5,376 nucleotides of DNA from an uncultured Clostridium sp. (GTDB lineage: Bacteria; Bacillota; Clostridia; Lachnospirales; Lachnospiraceae), in NCBI GenBank assembly GCA_900553925.1, contig USFH01000143.1, forward strand, positions 1 through 5,376. Direction: 5' to 3'. The notes under the pieces were generated by a model, which worked only from the letters and a program-made list of their open reading frames with translations, searched no databases and was not told the DNA's origin. Below, piece after piece: positions 1 to 5,376 of this stretch. The position numbers and the translations under genes are program-made. Every line of letters begins with the position of its first letter. Position 1 is the first letter of the stretch.

Positions 1-690
1 ATCTCGGATGGCGGCACCGGCAGGCAGATCACAGTGGAAGAGCTTGTGCAGATATTCCATGATTTAGAAGCACAGGGCGCGGCGAATATCAATCTGGTCA
101 CTGCGGATCATTTTATCCCCCAGGTGGCACAGGCAATCCGACAGGCGAAGGACCAGGGCTTTTCCCTGCCGTTTATCTATAACACAAGCAGTTATATCCG
201 GGTGGAAGCTCTGCGTATGTTAGATGGATTAGTGGATGTCTATCTGCCGGATATGAAATATATGGATGTGGATACGGCTGTAAAGTATTCCCATGCACCG
301 GACTATCCGGTGGTGGCGAAAGCTGCGATTGCGGAGATGGTGCGCCAGTGTGGTGAGATCGTCTTTGATGCGGAGGATGCGTATATAAGACGTGGCGTGA
401 TCGTACGGCATATGTTAATGCCAAAGCATCTGTTAGAGGCGGAGCAGATCATACGGTATCTGTATGAGACATATGGAAACCGGATCTATATCAGTATGAT
501 GAGCCAGTACACGCCGGTTGGTGATATCGGGGTAAGGTTCCCGGAGCTTGCAGATAAAGTCCGTCGGAAATCATACCGGAAGCTGCTTGATTATGCAGTG
601 AAGCTGGGCGTGGAACAGGCGTTTTACCAAGAGGGAGAAGTGGCAGAGGAAAGCTTCATCCCGGAATTTTATGAGGAGGAAACATCATGA
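1..690 (+). CDS. PflX-like radical SAM protein (COG1313 type), 5'-truncated by window edge
   Basis: The reading frame is open from base 1 to the TGA at 688-690, giving 229 residues; the true start lies upstream, and the GTG at 34 is an internal valine codon. The fragment opens with ISDGGTG, which in this family directly follows the iron-sulfur CxxxCxxC motif and a CQN sequence, so the cluster-binding cysteines should be just outside the window. Family-like blocks follow in order: NINLVTADHFIP (residues 29-40), PFIYNTSSY (57-65), VDVYLPDMKY (78-87), the VKYSHAPDYP region (94-103), GVIVRHMLMP (122-131) and MSQYTP (167-172). These fit the PflX branch, related to pyruvate formate-lyase activating enzymes, which use S-adenosylmethionine and a [4Fe-4S] cluster. 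The substrate of this branch is not settled, so I give no gene symbol and no reaction. About three quarters of a roughly 290-310 residue protein is present. The stop overlaps the start of a tiny ORF, and tex follows 87 bases later. Confidence 0.88.
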   Translation: MSDGGTGRQITVEELVQIFHDLEAQGAANINLVTADHFIPQVAQAIRQAKDQGFSLPFIYNTSSYIRVEALRMLDGLVDVYLPDMKYMDVDTAVKYSHAPDYPVVAKAAIAEMVRQCGEIVFDAEDAYIRRGVIVRHMLMPKHLLEAEQIIRYLYETYGNRIYISMMSQYTPVGDIGVRFPELADKVRRKSYRKLLDYAVKLGVEQAFYQEGEVAEESFIPEFYEEETS

Positions 691-743
691 ACGAAGTGAA
701 TGATTTAGGATGTTTCCGACGACCTGCCGCCGAACGACTGTGA
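687..743 (+). CDS. Possible 18-residue ORF translationally coupled to the radical SAM gene
   Basis: An ATG at 687-689 overlaps the TGA of the radical SAM gene as ATGA, the classic arrangement for translational coupling. A strong GAGGAGGA Shine-Dalgarno sequence (673-680) lies 6 bases upstream, inside the preceding gene. The ORF reads MNEVNDLGCFRRPAAERL and stops with TGA at 741-743. I do not recognise the peptide. It could be a real small protein, a leader that carries ribosomes towards tex, or the stump of a longer gene lost by deletion or frameshift. The tex frame is also open from 709 to the tex start, so a former longer product is conceivable but not shown. The start signals are good; 18 codons are too few for any compositional support. 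Confidence 0.3.
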   Translation: MNEVNDLGCFRRPAAERL

Positions 744-765
744 GGGGGCAATACATATTAATAAC

Positions 766-770
766 AGGAG
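766..770 (+). promoter_or_regulatory. Ribosome binding site deciding the tex start
   Basis: AGGAG lies 7 bases before the ATG at 778. The tex frame is open upstream to 709 but offers no ATG, GTG or TTG with a comparable site, and family homology begins at this methionine, so 778 is the preferred start. Confidence 0.75.
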
Positions 771-777
771 AGACAAC

Positions 778-2919
778 ATGGATATATTACAGGTAATTGC
801 AGAGGAATTGCAGATTAAGAAAGGACAGGTAGAAAAGTCGGTTGAACTGATTGACGAGGGTGCTACGATTCCTTTTATCGCCAGGTACCGGAAGGAAGTG
901 ACCGGCTCTTTAAACGATGAGCAGCTGCGTGCTCTGTCCGAGCGGCTTGTGTATCTGCGGAACTTAGAGGAGAAGAAAGCTTCCGTACTTGCAACGATCG
1001 AGGAGCAGGGCAAGCTGACAGAGGAATTGAAGAAACAGATCGAGGCGGCAATGACGATGGTAGCATTGGAGGATCTGTACCGCCCGTATCGACCGAAGCG
1101 CCGGACAAGAGCGACAATCGCCAAGGAGAAGGGCTTAGAGCCACTTGCAGAGATCTTACGTGCACAGGAGACGACAAAGACGATTGAGGAAGAGGCAGCC
1201 ACCTTTGTCGATTTAGAAAAGGGCGTGGAAAGTGTGCAGGATGCGATCGACGGTGCCAAGGATATTCTCGCTGAGGTCTATGCAGATGATGCCGATTACC
1301 GGACGAAGCTTCGTGCGATGACGAAGGAGAGCGGAAGTCTTATAGCAAAGGCAAAGGATGAGGAAGCAGATTCGGTCTACGAGATGTATTACGATTTCTC
1401 AGAGCCAATCAAGAAGTTGGTTGGACACCGGATTTTAGCAATCAACCGCGGGGAGGCAGAGAAGTTCCTGACGGTGAAGATTGAGGCACCAAGACAGGAG
1501 ATTTTACTCTGGCTTGTAAAGCAGATTATTAAGAATATGAAGCATGACAGCGCAAGTTATCTGTATGAGGCAATCACGGACAGCTATGACCGTCTGATTG
1601 CGCCGTCCATCGAGCGTGAGATACGGAATGAACTCACGGAGAAGGCAGAGGAAGGAGCCATCGGCGTATTCGGCAAGAACCTCCATCAGCTTCTGATGCA
1701 GCCACCAATCTCCGGACAGGTTGTACTTGGCTGGGATCCGGGCTTTGCACACGGAAGCAAGCTGGCAGTTGTCGATGAGACCGGAAAAGTGCTTGATACA
1801 GTCATTATCTACCCGACGAAGGGACAGAAAAACTATGATGCGGCAAAGCAGGTATTGAAGAAGCTGATCGCAAAATACCATGTGACACTCATTTCCCTTG
1901 GAAATGGTACCGCAAGCCGGGAATCAGAGGCGATGATCGTTGAGCTGATGAAGGAGCTGAACGTGGACTTAAAATATGTCATCACGGATGAGGCAGGCGC
2001 ATCCATCTATTCAGCCAGCAAGGAAGCAACCGAGGAATTCCCGGATTTTGATGAGTGGCAGAGAAGTGCGGCAAGTATCGCAAGGAGAATTCAGGATCCG
2101 CTCGCAGAGCTAGTGAAGATCGATCCGAAATCCATCGGTGTCGGACAGTACCAGCATGACATGAACCAGAAGAATCTTGGCAATGCACTTAACAATGTTG
2201 TGGAAGATTGTGTAAACTCAGTTGGAATTGATTTGAATACAGCTAGTCCGGCATTGCTTTCTTATGTGTCCGGTATCAATAAGACACTGGCGAAATCGAT
2301 TGTATCATACCGGGAAGAAAACGGCAGCTTCAAGAACCGAAAGGAGCTTCTCAAGGTGCCGAAGCTTGGTCCGAAGGCATACGAACAGTGTGCAGGCTTC
2401 CTGCGTATCCATGGCGGAAGCGAAGCGTTAGATGCAACGAGTGTCCATCCGGAGAGTTATGAGGCAGCCAAGGCTTTGATGGAGAAGATCGGCGTATCGG
2501 AGGACGATATCAAGCATGGTGGCATGAAGGGTATCAGCAAGAAGACAAAGGATACAAAGAAGCTTGCAGATGAGCTTGGCGTGGGCGAGCCGACGCTCGT
2601 TGATATCGTGAAGGAACTCGAGAAGCCGGGCAGAGACCCGCGTGAGGAGATGCCGAAGCCGATCCTTCGAAGCGATGTGCTCGAGATGAAGGACTTAAAG
2701 CCTGGCATGGAGTTAAAAGGAACCGTGCGGAATGTCATTGACTTCGGAGCATTTGTCGATATCGGTGTGCATCAGGACGGACTCGTGCATATTTCCCGGA
2801 TGTCAGACAAATACATCAAGCATCCGCTGGAGGTCGTTTCGGTCGGAGATATCGTGGATGTAACTGTAATGAGTGTCGATCTGGACAAGCACCGGATCCA
2901 GTTGTCCATGGTAAAATAA
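778..2919 (+). CDS. tex: Tex, S1-domain RNA-binding transcription accessory protein
   Basis: A complete 713-residue protein, within the usual Tex length of about 700-780. Tex proteins are cytoplasmic nucleic-acid-binding factors linked to transcription and RNA metabolism; their exact biochemical role is not fully settled. Domains in order: the Tex N-terminal helical region (about 1-310, with TIPFIARYRKEVTGSL at 30-45 and DLYRPYRPKRRTRA at 99-112); an RNase H-like YqgF domain from about 315 to 445 (DPG at 320-322, GNGTASRESE at 375-384, DEAGASIYSAS at 404-414, ARRIQDPLAELVKIDPKSIG at 435-454, then VGQYQHD); tandem helix-hairpin-helix motifs at about 484-545 (NTASPALLSYVSGI, then LLKVPKLGPKAYEQCAGFLRI); and a C-terminal S1 RNA-binding domain at about 640-713 (GTVRNVIDFGAFVDIGVHQD, then GLVHIS). 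The protein ends straight after S1, without the basic tail seen in some proteobacterial homologues. Odd point: after DPG the usual (F/L)RTG(C/V)K reads FAHGSK (323-328). No clear promoter lies just upstream, so it may be cotranscribed with the radical SAM gene. Confidence 0.97.
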   Translation: MDILQVIAEELQIKKGQVEKSVELIDEGATIPFIARYRKEVTGSLNDEQLRALSERLVYLRNLEEKKASVLATIEEQGKLTEELKKQIEAAMTMVALEDLYRPYRPKRRTRATIAKEKGLEPLAEILRAQETTKTIEEEAATFVDLEKGVESVQDAIDGAKDILAEVYADDADYRTKLRAMTKESGSLIAKAKDEEADSVYEMYYDFSEPIKKLVGHRILAINRGEAEKFLTVKIEAPRQEILLWLVKQIIKNMKHDSASYLYEAITDSYDRLIAPSIEREIRNELTEKAEEGAIGVFGKNLHQLLMQPPISGQVVLGWDPGFAHGSKLAVVDETGKVLDTVIIYPTKGQKNYDAAKQVLKKLIAKYHVTLISLGNGTASRESEAMIVELMKELNVDLKYVITDEAGASIYSASKEATEEFPDFDEWQRSAASIARRIQDPLAELVKIDPKSIGVGQYQHDMNQKNLGNALNNVVEDCVNSVGIDLNTASPALLSYVSGINKTLAKSIVSYREENGSFKNRKELLKVPKLGPKAYEQCAGFLRIHGGSEALDATSVHPESYEAAKALMEKIGVSEDDIKHGGMKGISKKTKDTKKLADELGVGEPTLVDIVKELEKPGRDPREEMPKPILRSDVLEMKDLKPGMELKGTVRNVIDFGAFVDIGVHQDGLVHISRMSDKYIKHPLEVVSVGDIVDVTVMSVDLDKHRIQLSMVK

Positions 2920-2934
2920 GATAAAAATACACGG

Positions 2935-3009
2935 GAATTATCATAATATTCAAAAAAATTAAAAAATATGAAAATTTTTCTTGCATATTGAAAAGTTATT
3001 TGGTAAAAT
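2935..3009 (+). promoter_or_regulatory. rpmB promoter with A/T-rich UP-like region
   Basis: A -35 box TTGCAT (2981-2986) and a -10 box TAAAAT (3004-3009) are separated by 17 bases, with TGG just before the -10 forming an extended -10 (TGn) motif. The roughly 35 bases upstream are almost pure A/T with phased A- and T-runs (AAAAAAATT, AAAAAAT, AAAATTTTT), as expected of an UP element contacted by the RNA polymerase alpha subunits at strong ribosomal promoters. Predicted start near 3015-3017, giving a leader of about 64 bases. I found no clear intrinsic terminator between tex and this promoter; only a weak A/T dyad is visible near 2935-2951. Confidence 0.7.
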
Positions 3010-3020
3010 AGCCTATGTTG

Positions 3021-3055
3021 TGAGCCCGCAAAGTGAATTATGCAGGCAGGGCTTA
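3021..3055 (+). promoter_or_regulatory. Stem-loop in the rpmB leader RNA
   Basis: TGAGCCCGC (3021-3029) can pair with 3046-3055 (GC, a bulged A at 3048, then GGGCTTA): nine pairs including one G-U, around a 16-base loop. It sits just after the predicted transcription start and ends about 10 bases before the Shine-Dalgarno sequence, which it does not mask. It could be a protein-binding leader element or a 5' stabiliser. I do not recognise a known ribosomal-protein leader family, and the fold is by eye only. Confidence 0.4.
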
Positions 3056-3065
3056 ATATTTGTCA

Positions 3066-3071
3066 AGGAGG
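3066..3071 (+). promoter_or_regulatory. Ribosome binding site deciding the rpmB GTG start
   Basis: A full AGGAGG lies 8 bases before the GTG at 3080. The same frame is open upstream to a TTG at 2981, but that codon overlaps the -35 box and lacks a ribosome binding site, so the GTG start is chosen. Confidence 0.85.
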
Positions 3072-3079
3072 TGCTAACG

Positions 3080-3265
3080 GTGGCAAAGTGTAGTATTTGT
3101 GAAAAAGGAGCTCATTTCGGTAACAATGTGAGCCATTCTCATAGAAGATCAAACAGAATGTGGAAATCAAACATCAAGTCTGTGAAGGCAGTAGTTAACG
3201 GTACTCCTAAGAAGATTTATGTTTGCACACAGTGCTTGAAGTCTGGTAAGGTTGAGAGAGCCTAA
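3080..3265 (+). CDS. rpmB: 50S ribosomal protein L28 (bL28), zinc-binding form
   Basis: A 61-residue protein, about the usual size for Firmicute L28 (61-64), starting with GTG and reading MAKCSICEKGAHFGNNVSHS at the N terminus. L28 is a structural protein of the large ribosomal subunit. The HFGNNVSHSHRRSNRMWKSN region (12-31) is the L28 hallmark. Two CxxC pairs (C4/C7 and C49/C52) make this the cysteine-containing zinc-ribbon (C+) paralogue type, as opposed to the zinc-free form made by some bacteria under zinc limitation. Codon use differs from the neighbours: all four arginines are AGA, whereas tex and fakA mix CGT, CGG and CGC, in keeping with high expression. It is flanked by its own promoter and terminator, so it appears monocistronic. 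In many Firmicutes rpmB lies beside the yloU-yloV pair, as here. Confidence 0.97.
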   Translation: MAKCSICEKGAHFGNNVSHSHRRSNRMWKSNIKSVKAVVNGTPKKIYVCTQCLKSGKVERA

Positions 3266-3273
3266 GCAGATGG

Positions 3274-3306
3274 AAAAAAACAGCATATTGATATGCTGTT
3301 TTTTTT
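3274..3306 (+). terminator. Intrinsic terminator after rpmB, possibly bidirectional
   Basis: CAGCATA (3281-3287) pairs perfectly with TATGCTG (3292-3298) around the four-base loop TTGA. Seven A residues (3274-3280) precede the stem and eight T residues (3299-3306) follow it, so the A-run can extend the stem and the T-run gives the release tract. It begins 9 bases after the rpmB stop codon. The A-run gives a T-run on the opposite strand, so it could also stop antisense transcription, though no minus-strand gene is seen. Confidence 0.93.
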
Positions 3307-3307
3307 A

Positions 3308-3332
3308 TGTCTGCCATCCGTTGATGCAGACA
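3308..3332 (+). repeat. Inverted repeat / hairpin between the rpmB terminator and asp23 promoter
   Basis: TGTCTGC (3308-3314) is the exact reverse complement of GCAGACA (3326-3332). After a bulged C at 3315, ATC (3316-3318) pairs with GAT (3323-3325), leaving the loop CGTT: ten pairs in total. No T-run follows on either strand, so it is not a standard terminator. It could be a backup 3' structure, a processing site or a protein-binding dyad upstream of the next promoter. Confidence 0.45.
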
Positions 3333-3368
3333 GATGACAAATAAATAGAATTGCATAGCAGGTAAAAG

Positions 3369-3397
3369 TTGCTAAATCCTGTTAAAAAGGGTATAAT
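3369..3397 (+). promoter_or_regulatory. Sigma-A-type promoter for asp23-fakA
   Basis: A -35 box TTGCTA (3369-3374) and a perfect -10 box TATAAT (3392-3397) are separated by exactly 17 bases. Predicted start near 3403-3405, giving a leader of about 57 bases. It lies downstream of the rpmB terminator and should drive the Asp23-family gene and fakA together. A palindrome overlaps the -10/start region (listed separately). Confidence 0.85.
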
Positions 3398-3405
3398 AGC
3401 GCTAT
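3396..3405. promoter_or_regulatory. Palindrome ATAGCGCTAT over the -10/start site: candidate operator
   Basis: A perfect 10-base palindrome that shares its first two bases with TATAAT and covers the predicted transcription start. This is where a repressor could block initiation. The half-site is only five bases, so chance is possible, and I cannot match it to a known regulator. Confidence 0.25.
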
Positions 3406-3417
3406 ATGACTTTAGAT

Positions 3418-3436
3418 AGCCGGAATCAGTCCGGCT
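3418..3436 (+). promoter_or_regulatory. Stem-loop in the asp23-fakA leader RNA
   Basis: AGCCGGA (3418-3424) pairs perfectly with TCCGGCT (3430-3436) around the five-base loop ATCAG. The stem is GC-rich in an otherwise A/T-rich leader. It begins about 14 bases after the predicted start and ends 12 bases before the GGAGG ribosome binding site (3449-3453). No T-run follows, so it is not an intrinsic terminator; a 5' stabiliser or a binding site for a regulator is more likely. It resembles no riboswitch I know, being too small. Confidence 0.5.
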
Positions 3437-3460
3437 TATTACGGAAACGGAGGTAAACGC

Positions 3461-3820
3461 ATGAAGGGTTATTTATCGAATGAAAACGGTGAAATCATTA
3501 TAGAGAACGAAGTAATTGCCCAGTATGCCGGACATGCGGCATTGGAGTGCTTCGGTATTGTTGGTATGGCAACCATAAGCATGAAGGATGGGATTGCCAA
3601 GCTTTTGAAGGGTGACAGCATCAGCAAGGGCGTCAACGTTGTGATCGGCGAGAACAACGAGCTGTCTATCGATTTCCACATCATTGTGGCATATGGCGTC
3701 AGCATTTCGACGGTATGCGATAACTTGATCAGTACCGTTCAGTATTCTATTGAGGAAATGACAGGCATGAAGGTGAAAGCAATCAACATCTATGTTGAAG
3801 GCGTTCGTGTGATAGATTAA
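3461..3820 (+). CDS. Asp23/Gls24 family protein (YloU-like)
   Basis: A 119-residue protein, the same size class as Bacillus YloU, starting at an ATG 7 bases after GGAGG. Family features: the short N-terminal strand NGEIIIENEVIAQYAGHAALEC (split here as residues 9-18 and 19-30), the GIVGM turn (32-36), the conserved FHIIVAYGVSISTVCDNLIS stretch (72-91) and the terminal VKAINIYVEGV strand (105-115). No signal peptide or membrane segment is seen, so it is cytoplasmic or peripherally membrane-associated. In Staphylococcus, Asp23 is membrane-anchored and linked to cell-wall stress; the molecular role of the YloU branch is unclear. It is the first gene after a strong promoter, ends in tandem stops (TAA TAA, 3818-3823), and lies 30 bases before fakA, the usual Firmicute pairing, which suggests a link to the envelope or lipid supply. 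Confidence 0.92.
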   Translation: MKGYLSNENGEIIIENEVIAQYAGHAALECFGIVGMATISMKDGIAKLLKGDSISKGVNVVIGENNELSIDFHIIVAYGVSISTVCDNLISTVQYSIEEMTGMKVKAINIYVEGVRVID

Positions 3821-3835
3821 TAACACATATAGATC

Positions 3836-3841
3836 AGGAGG
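3836..3841 (+). promoter_or_regulatory. Ribosome binding site deciding the fakA GTG start
   Basis: A full AGGAGG lies 9 bases before the GTG at 3851. This start begins the protein with MATKVIDAQLLQKAF, which matches the family's N-terminal helix, and places the conserved metal- and zinc-site residues at the expected numbers. Confidence 0.8.
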
Positions 3842-3850
3842 ACAGACAAA

Positions 3851-5376
3851 GTGGCTACAAAGGTAATTGATGCCCAGTTGTTACAGAAAGCATTTATTGC
3901 TGGCGCATACAACTTAGAGAGAAATAAAGATTATATTAATGAATTGAATGTATTCCCGGTACCGGATGGCGATACAGGTTCCAACATGTCGCTTACGATC
4001 ATGGCAGCAGCCAGAGAGGTCGGTGCACTCGAGAACCCATCTATGGATGAGCTGTCCAAGACGATTTCGAGCGGTTCCCTGCGTGGGGCAAGAGGAAATT
4101 CCGGCGTTATCTTATCCCAGCTTCTGCGTGGTTTCTGCAAAGAGATCAAGGGCAAGAAGCAGATTACGGTATCGGTACTTTCCGATGGATTTGTACGTGC
4201 GGTAGAGACTGCATATAAGGCAGTTATGAAGCCGAAGGAAGGTACGATCCTGACTGTGGCAAAGGGCGTTGCGGAAAAGGCAGTGGAGCTTTCCGAGATG
4301 GATATGGATTTTGAGACACTCGGACAGGAAATCCTGGATCATGGTAATGAGGTGCTCAAGCAGACACCGGAATTGTTGCCGGTATTGAAGGAAGCAGGTG
4401 TGGTAGATTCCGGCGGACAGGGACTGATGGAGTTTTTGACGGGTGCATACAATGGTCTGACAGGAAAAGAAGAGATCAAAGAGCCGGTGACATCCGGTGG
4501 TGCAGCGAAGGCATCGACGATGTCTTCCGAGGAAATCGATACATCCCATATCAAGTACGGCTATTGTACAGAGTTTATTATTATGCTCGAGAAAGAATAC
4601 AACGCAGAGACGGAAGCAAAGTTCAAGGAGTTCTTAACTTCCATCGGTGACTCACTCGTCGTTGTATCGGATGATGAGATCGTGAAGGTACATGTGCATA
4701 CGAACCATCCGGGACTTGCCTTCGAGAAGGGCCTGGAGTTTGGCTCTCTTACAAGCATGAAGGTTGACAATATGCGTGAGGAGCACAAGGAGAAGGTCAT
4801 CCACGAGCAGGATCGCAAGAAGGCAGCCGAGCAGGAAGCTGTAGAGGAAGCGAAGAAGGAAGAGCCGAAGAAACCATTTGGCTTCGTGGCAGTTTCAGTC
4901 GGAGAAGGCCTGAATGATATCTTCCGCGATCTCGGAGTTGATCATATCATCGAAGGCGGACAGACCATGAACCCAAGTACCGAGGATATGTTAAATGCCA
5001 TTGAAAAAGTAAATGCAAAGACGGTATTTATTTTGCCAAACAACAAGAACATTATCCTTGCGGCAAATCAGGCAGCATCCCTTGTGGAGGATAAAAAGAT
5101 CATTGTCATCCCGACAAAGACCGTACCGCAGGGAATCGCAGCTCTCATCAACTTCCTCCCGGATCTTTCTCCGGAAGAGAACCTTGAGAACATGACTGCT
5201 GAGATGGGACATATCCGTACCGGCCAGATCACCTACGCAGTCCGCAATACAAACATTGACGGAATGGAGATCCACGAGGGCGATATCATGGGAATCGGTG
5301 ACCACGGTATGCTGGCTGTCAGCACCAGTCTTGAGAAGACCACCGTTGACACCTTAAAGGCTATGCTGGATGATGA
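3851..5376 (+). CDS. fakA: FakA/YloV fatty acid kinase (DAK2/DhaL domain), 3'-truncated by window edge
   Basis: The frame is open from the GTG at 3851 to the window end: 508 full codons of an expected 550 or so. FakA is the cytoplasmic ATP-dependent kinase that phosphorylates fatty acids carried by FakB (DegV-family) proteins, making acyl-phosphate for phospholipid synthesis. Domains: an N-terminal DhaL kinase domain (about 1-205) with ELNVFPVPDGDTGSNM (31-46, nucleotide-site Mg ligands likely D39 and D41), SGSLRGARGNSGVILSQ (74-90) and VDSGGQGLMEF (185-195); a middle domain with C239, H281 and H283, matching the zinc-site Cys-His-His reported for Staphylococcus FakA with a one-residue offset; a charged Lys/Glu/Ala linker (about 309-341); and a C-terminal FakB-interacting domain from about 343 (FGFVAVSVGEG, GGQTMNPST, PNNKNI, PTKTVPQGI). 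All visible key residues are intact. It follows the Asp23 gene by 30 bases, probably in one operon. The FakB partner is not in the window. Confidence 0.95.
   Translation, partial: MATKVIDAQLLQKAFIAGAYNLERNKDYINELNVFPVPDGDTGSNMSLTIMAAAREVGALENPSMDELSKTISSGSLRGARGNSGVILSQLLRGFCKEIKGKKQITVSVLSDGFVRAVETAYKAVMKPKEGTILTVAKGVAEKAVELSEMDMDFETLGQEILDHGNEVLKQTPELLPVLKEAGVVDSGGQGLMEFLTGAYNGLTGKEEIKEPVTSGGAAKASTMSSEEIDTSHIKYGYCTEFIIMLEKEYNAETEAKFKEFLTSIGDSLVVVSDDEIVKVHVHTNHPGLAFEKGLEFGSLTSMKVDNMREEHKEKVIHEQDRKKAAEQEAVEEAKKEEPKKPFGFVAVSVGEGLNDIFRDLGVDHIIEGGQTMNPSTEDMLNAIEKVNAKTVFILPNNKNIILAANQAASLVEDKKIIVIPTKTVPQGIAALINFLPDLSPEENLENMTAEMGHIRTGQITYAVRNTNIDGMEIHEGDIMGIGDHGMLAVSTSLEKTTVDTLKAMLDD

Noticed and set aside
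34..690. Radical SAM gene starting at the GTG at 34
   Set aside because: The frame is open to base 1 and the residues before 34 (ISDGGTGRQIT) are family sequence, so this valine is internal and the gene is cut by the window edge.
705..1259. Long minus-strand open frame (184 codons) opposite the start of tex
   Set aside because: It is fully antisense to strongly conserved Tex sequence, is serine-rich as expected of a reverse-strand shadow, and has no recognisable domain. The same applies to the shorter minus-strand frames opposite tex, asp23 and fakA.
2981..3079. N-terminal extension of L28 from a TTG at 2981
   Set aside because: The extension overlaps the promoter and leader, has no ribosome binding site, and L28 homology begins exactly at the GTG at 3080 behind a full AGGAGG.
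3357..3383. Imperfect dyad (AGCAGG / CCTGTT) around the asp23 -35 box as a FapR-like lipid-regulator operator
   Set aside because: Only six pairs including one G-T, with an unpaired centre of about 15 bases; I could not match it to a FapR site with any confidence.
3418..3436. Leader hairpin as an intrinsic terminator/attenuator or a riboswitch
   Set aside because: There is no T-run after the stem, no competing antiterminator fold is evident, and the leader of about 57 bases is too short for a known riboswitch aptamer plus expression platform.
3948..4205. Plus-strand 85-codon frame inside fakA, and the antisense frames over 3931-5305
   Set aside because: They lie within a continuous, domain-complete FakA reading frame and resemble no protein I know; the plus-strand one is rich in Arg and Cys as expected of a shifted frame.
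1..5376. Mobile element, CRISPR array, defence system or phage insertion
   Set aside because: I see no direct repeats with spacers, no transposase or integrase motifs, no tRNA attachment site and no sharp change in composition; every gene is a core Firmicute family on one strand.

Overview
The window looks like ordinary chromosomal core sequence from a low-to-moderate GC Firmicute, most likely a clostridial gut anaerobe of the Lachnospiraceae type. This rests on strong AGGAGG-type ribosome binding sites, sigma-A-like promoters with 17-base spacers, an A-tract/U-tract terminator, the gene order rpmB - asp23/yloU - fakA/yloV familiar from Firmicutes, and an anaerobe-type PflX-like radical SAM protein. 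I see no transposase, integrase, CRISPR array, tRNA, rRNA or phage gene. All recognised genes are on the plus strand.

Layout. (1) 1-690: the 3' three quarters of a PflX-related (COG1313-type) radical SAM protein; the window starts just inside its conserved N-terminal motif. (2) 687-743: a possible 18-codon ORF that starts in an ATGA overlap with the previous stop codon and has its own strong Shine-Dalgarno sequence. It is weakly supported, but is the least explained coding-like element here. (3) 778-2919: complete tex, a multidomain RNA-binding protein. (4) 2920-3306: an AT-rich gap, a good promoter, a leader hairpin, rpmB (ribosomal protein L28, zinc-binding form, GTG start) and a textbook intrinsic terminator, so rpmB appears to be its own transcription unit. 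(5) 3307-5376: a second hairpin, a strong promoter with a 10-base palindrome at its -10/start region, a leader stem-loop, then an Asp23/YloU-family gene and a FakA/YloV fatty acid kinase gene (GTG start) that runs off the right edge. No gene-free stretch exceeds 300 bases; the longest gap, 3266-3460, is filled with regulatory structure.

How they fit together. tex and rpmB serve RNA metabolism and translation. The Asp23 protein and FakA form a likely two-gene (or longer) operon linked to the envelope: FakA phosphorylates FakB-bound exogenous fatty acids for phospholipid synthesis, and Asp23 proteins are linked to envelope homeostasis. I found no convincing undescribed system. The points most worth a second look are a variant sequence at the RNase H-like (YqgF) motif of Tex, the tiny coupled ORF between the radical SAM gene and tex, and the structured leaders before rpmB and the asp23-fakA operon.
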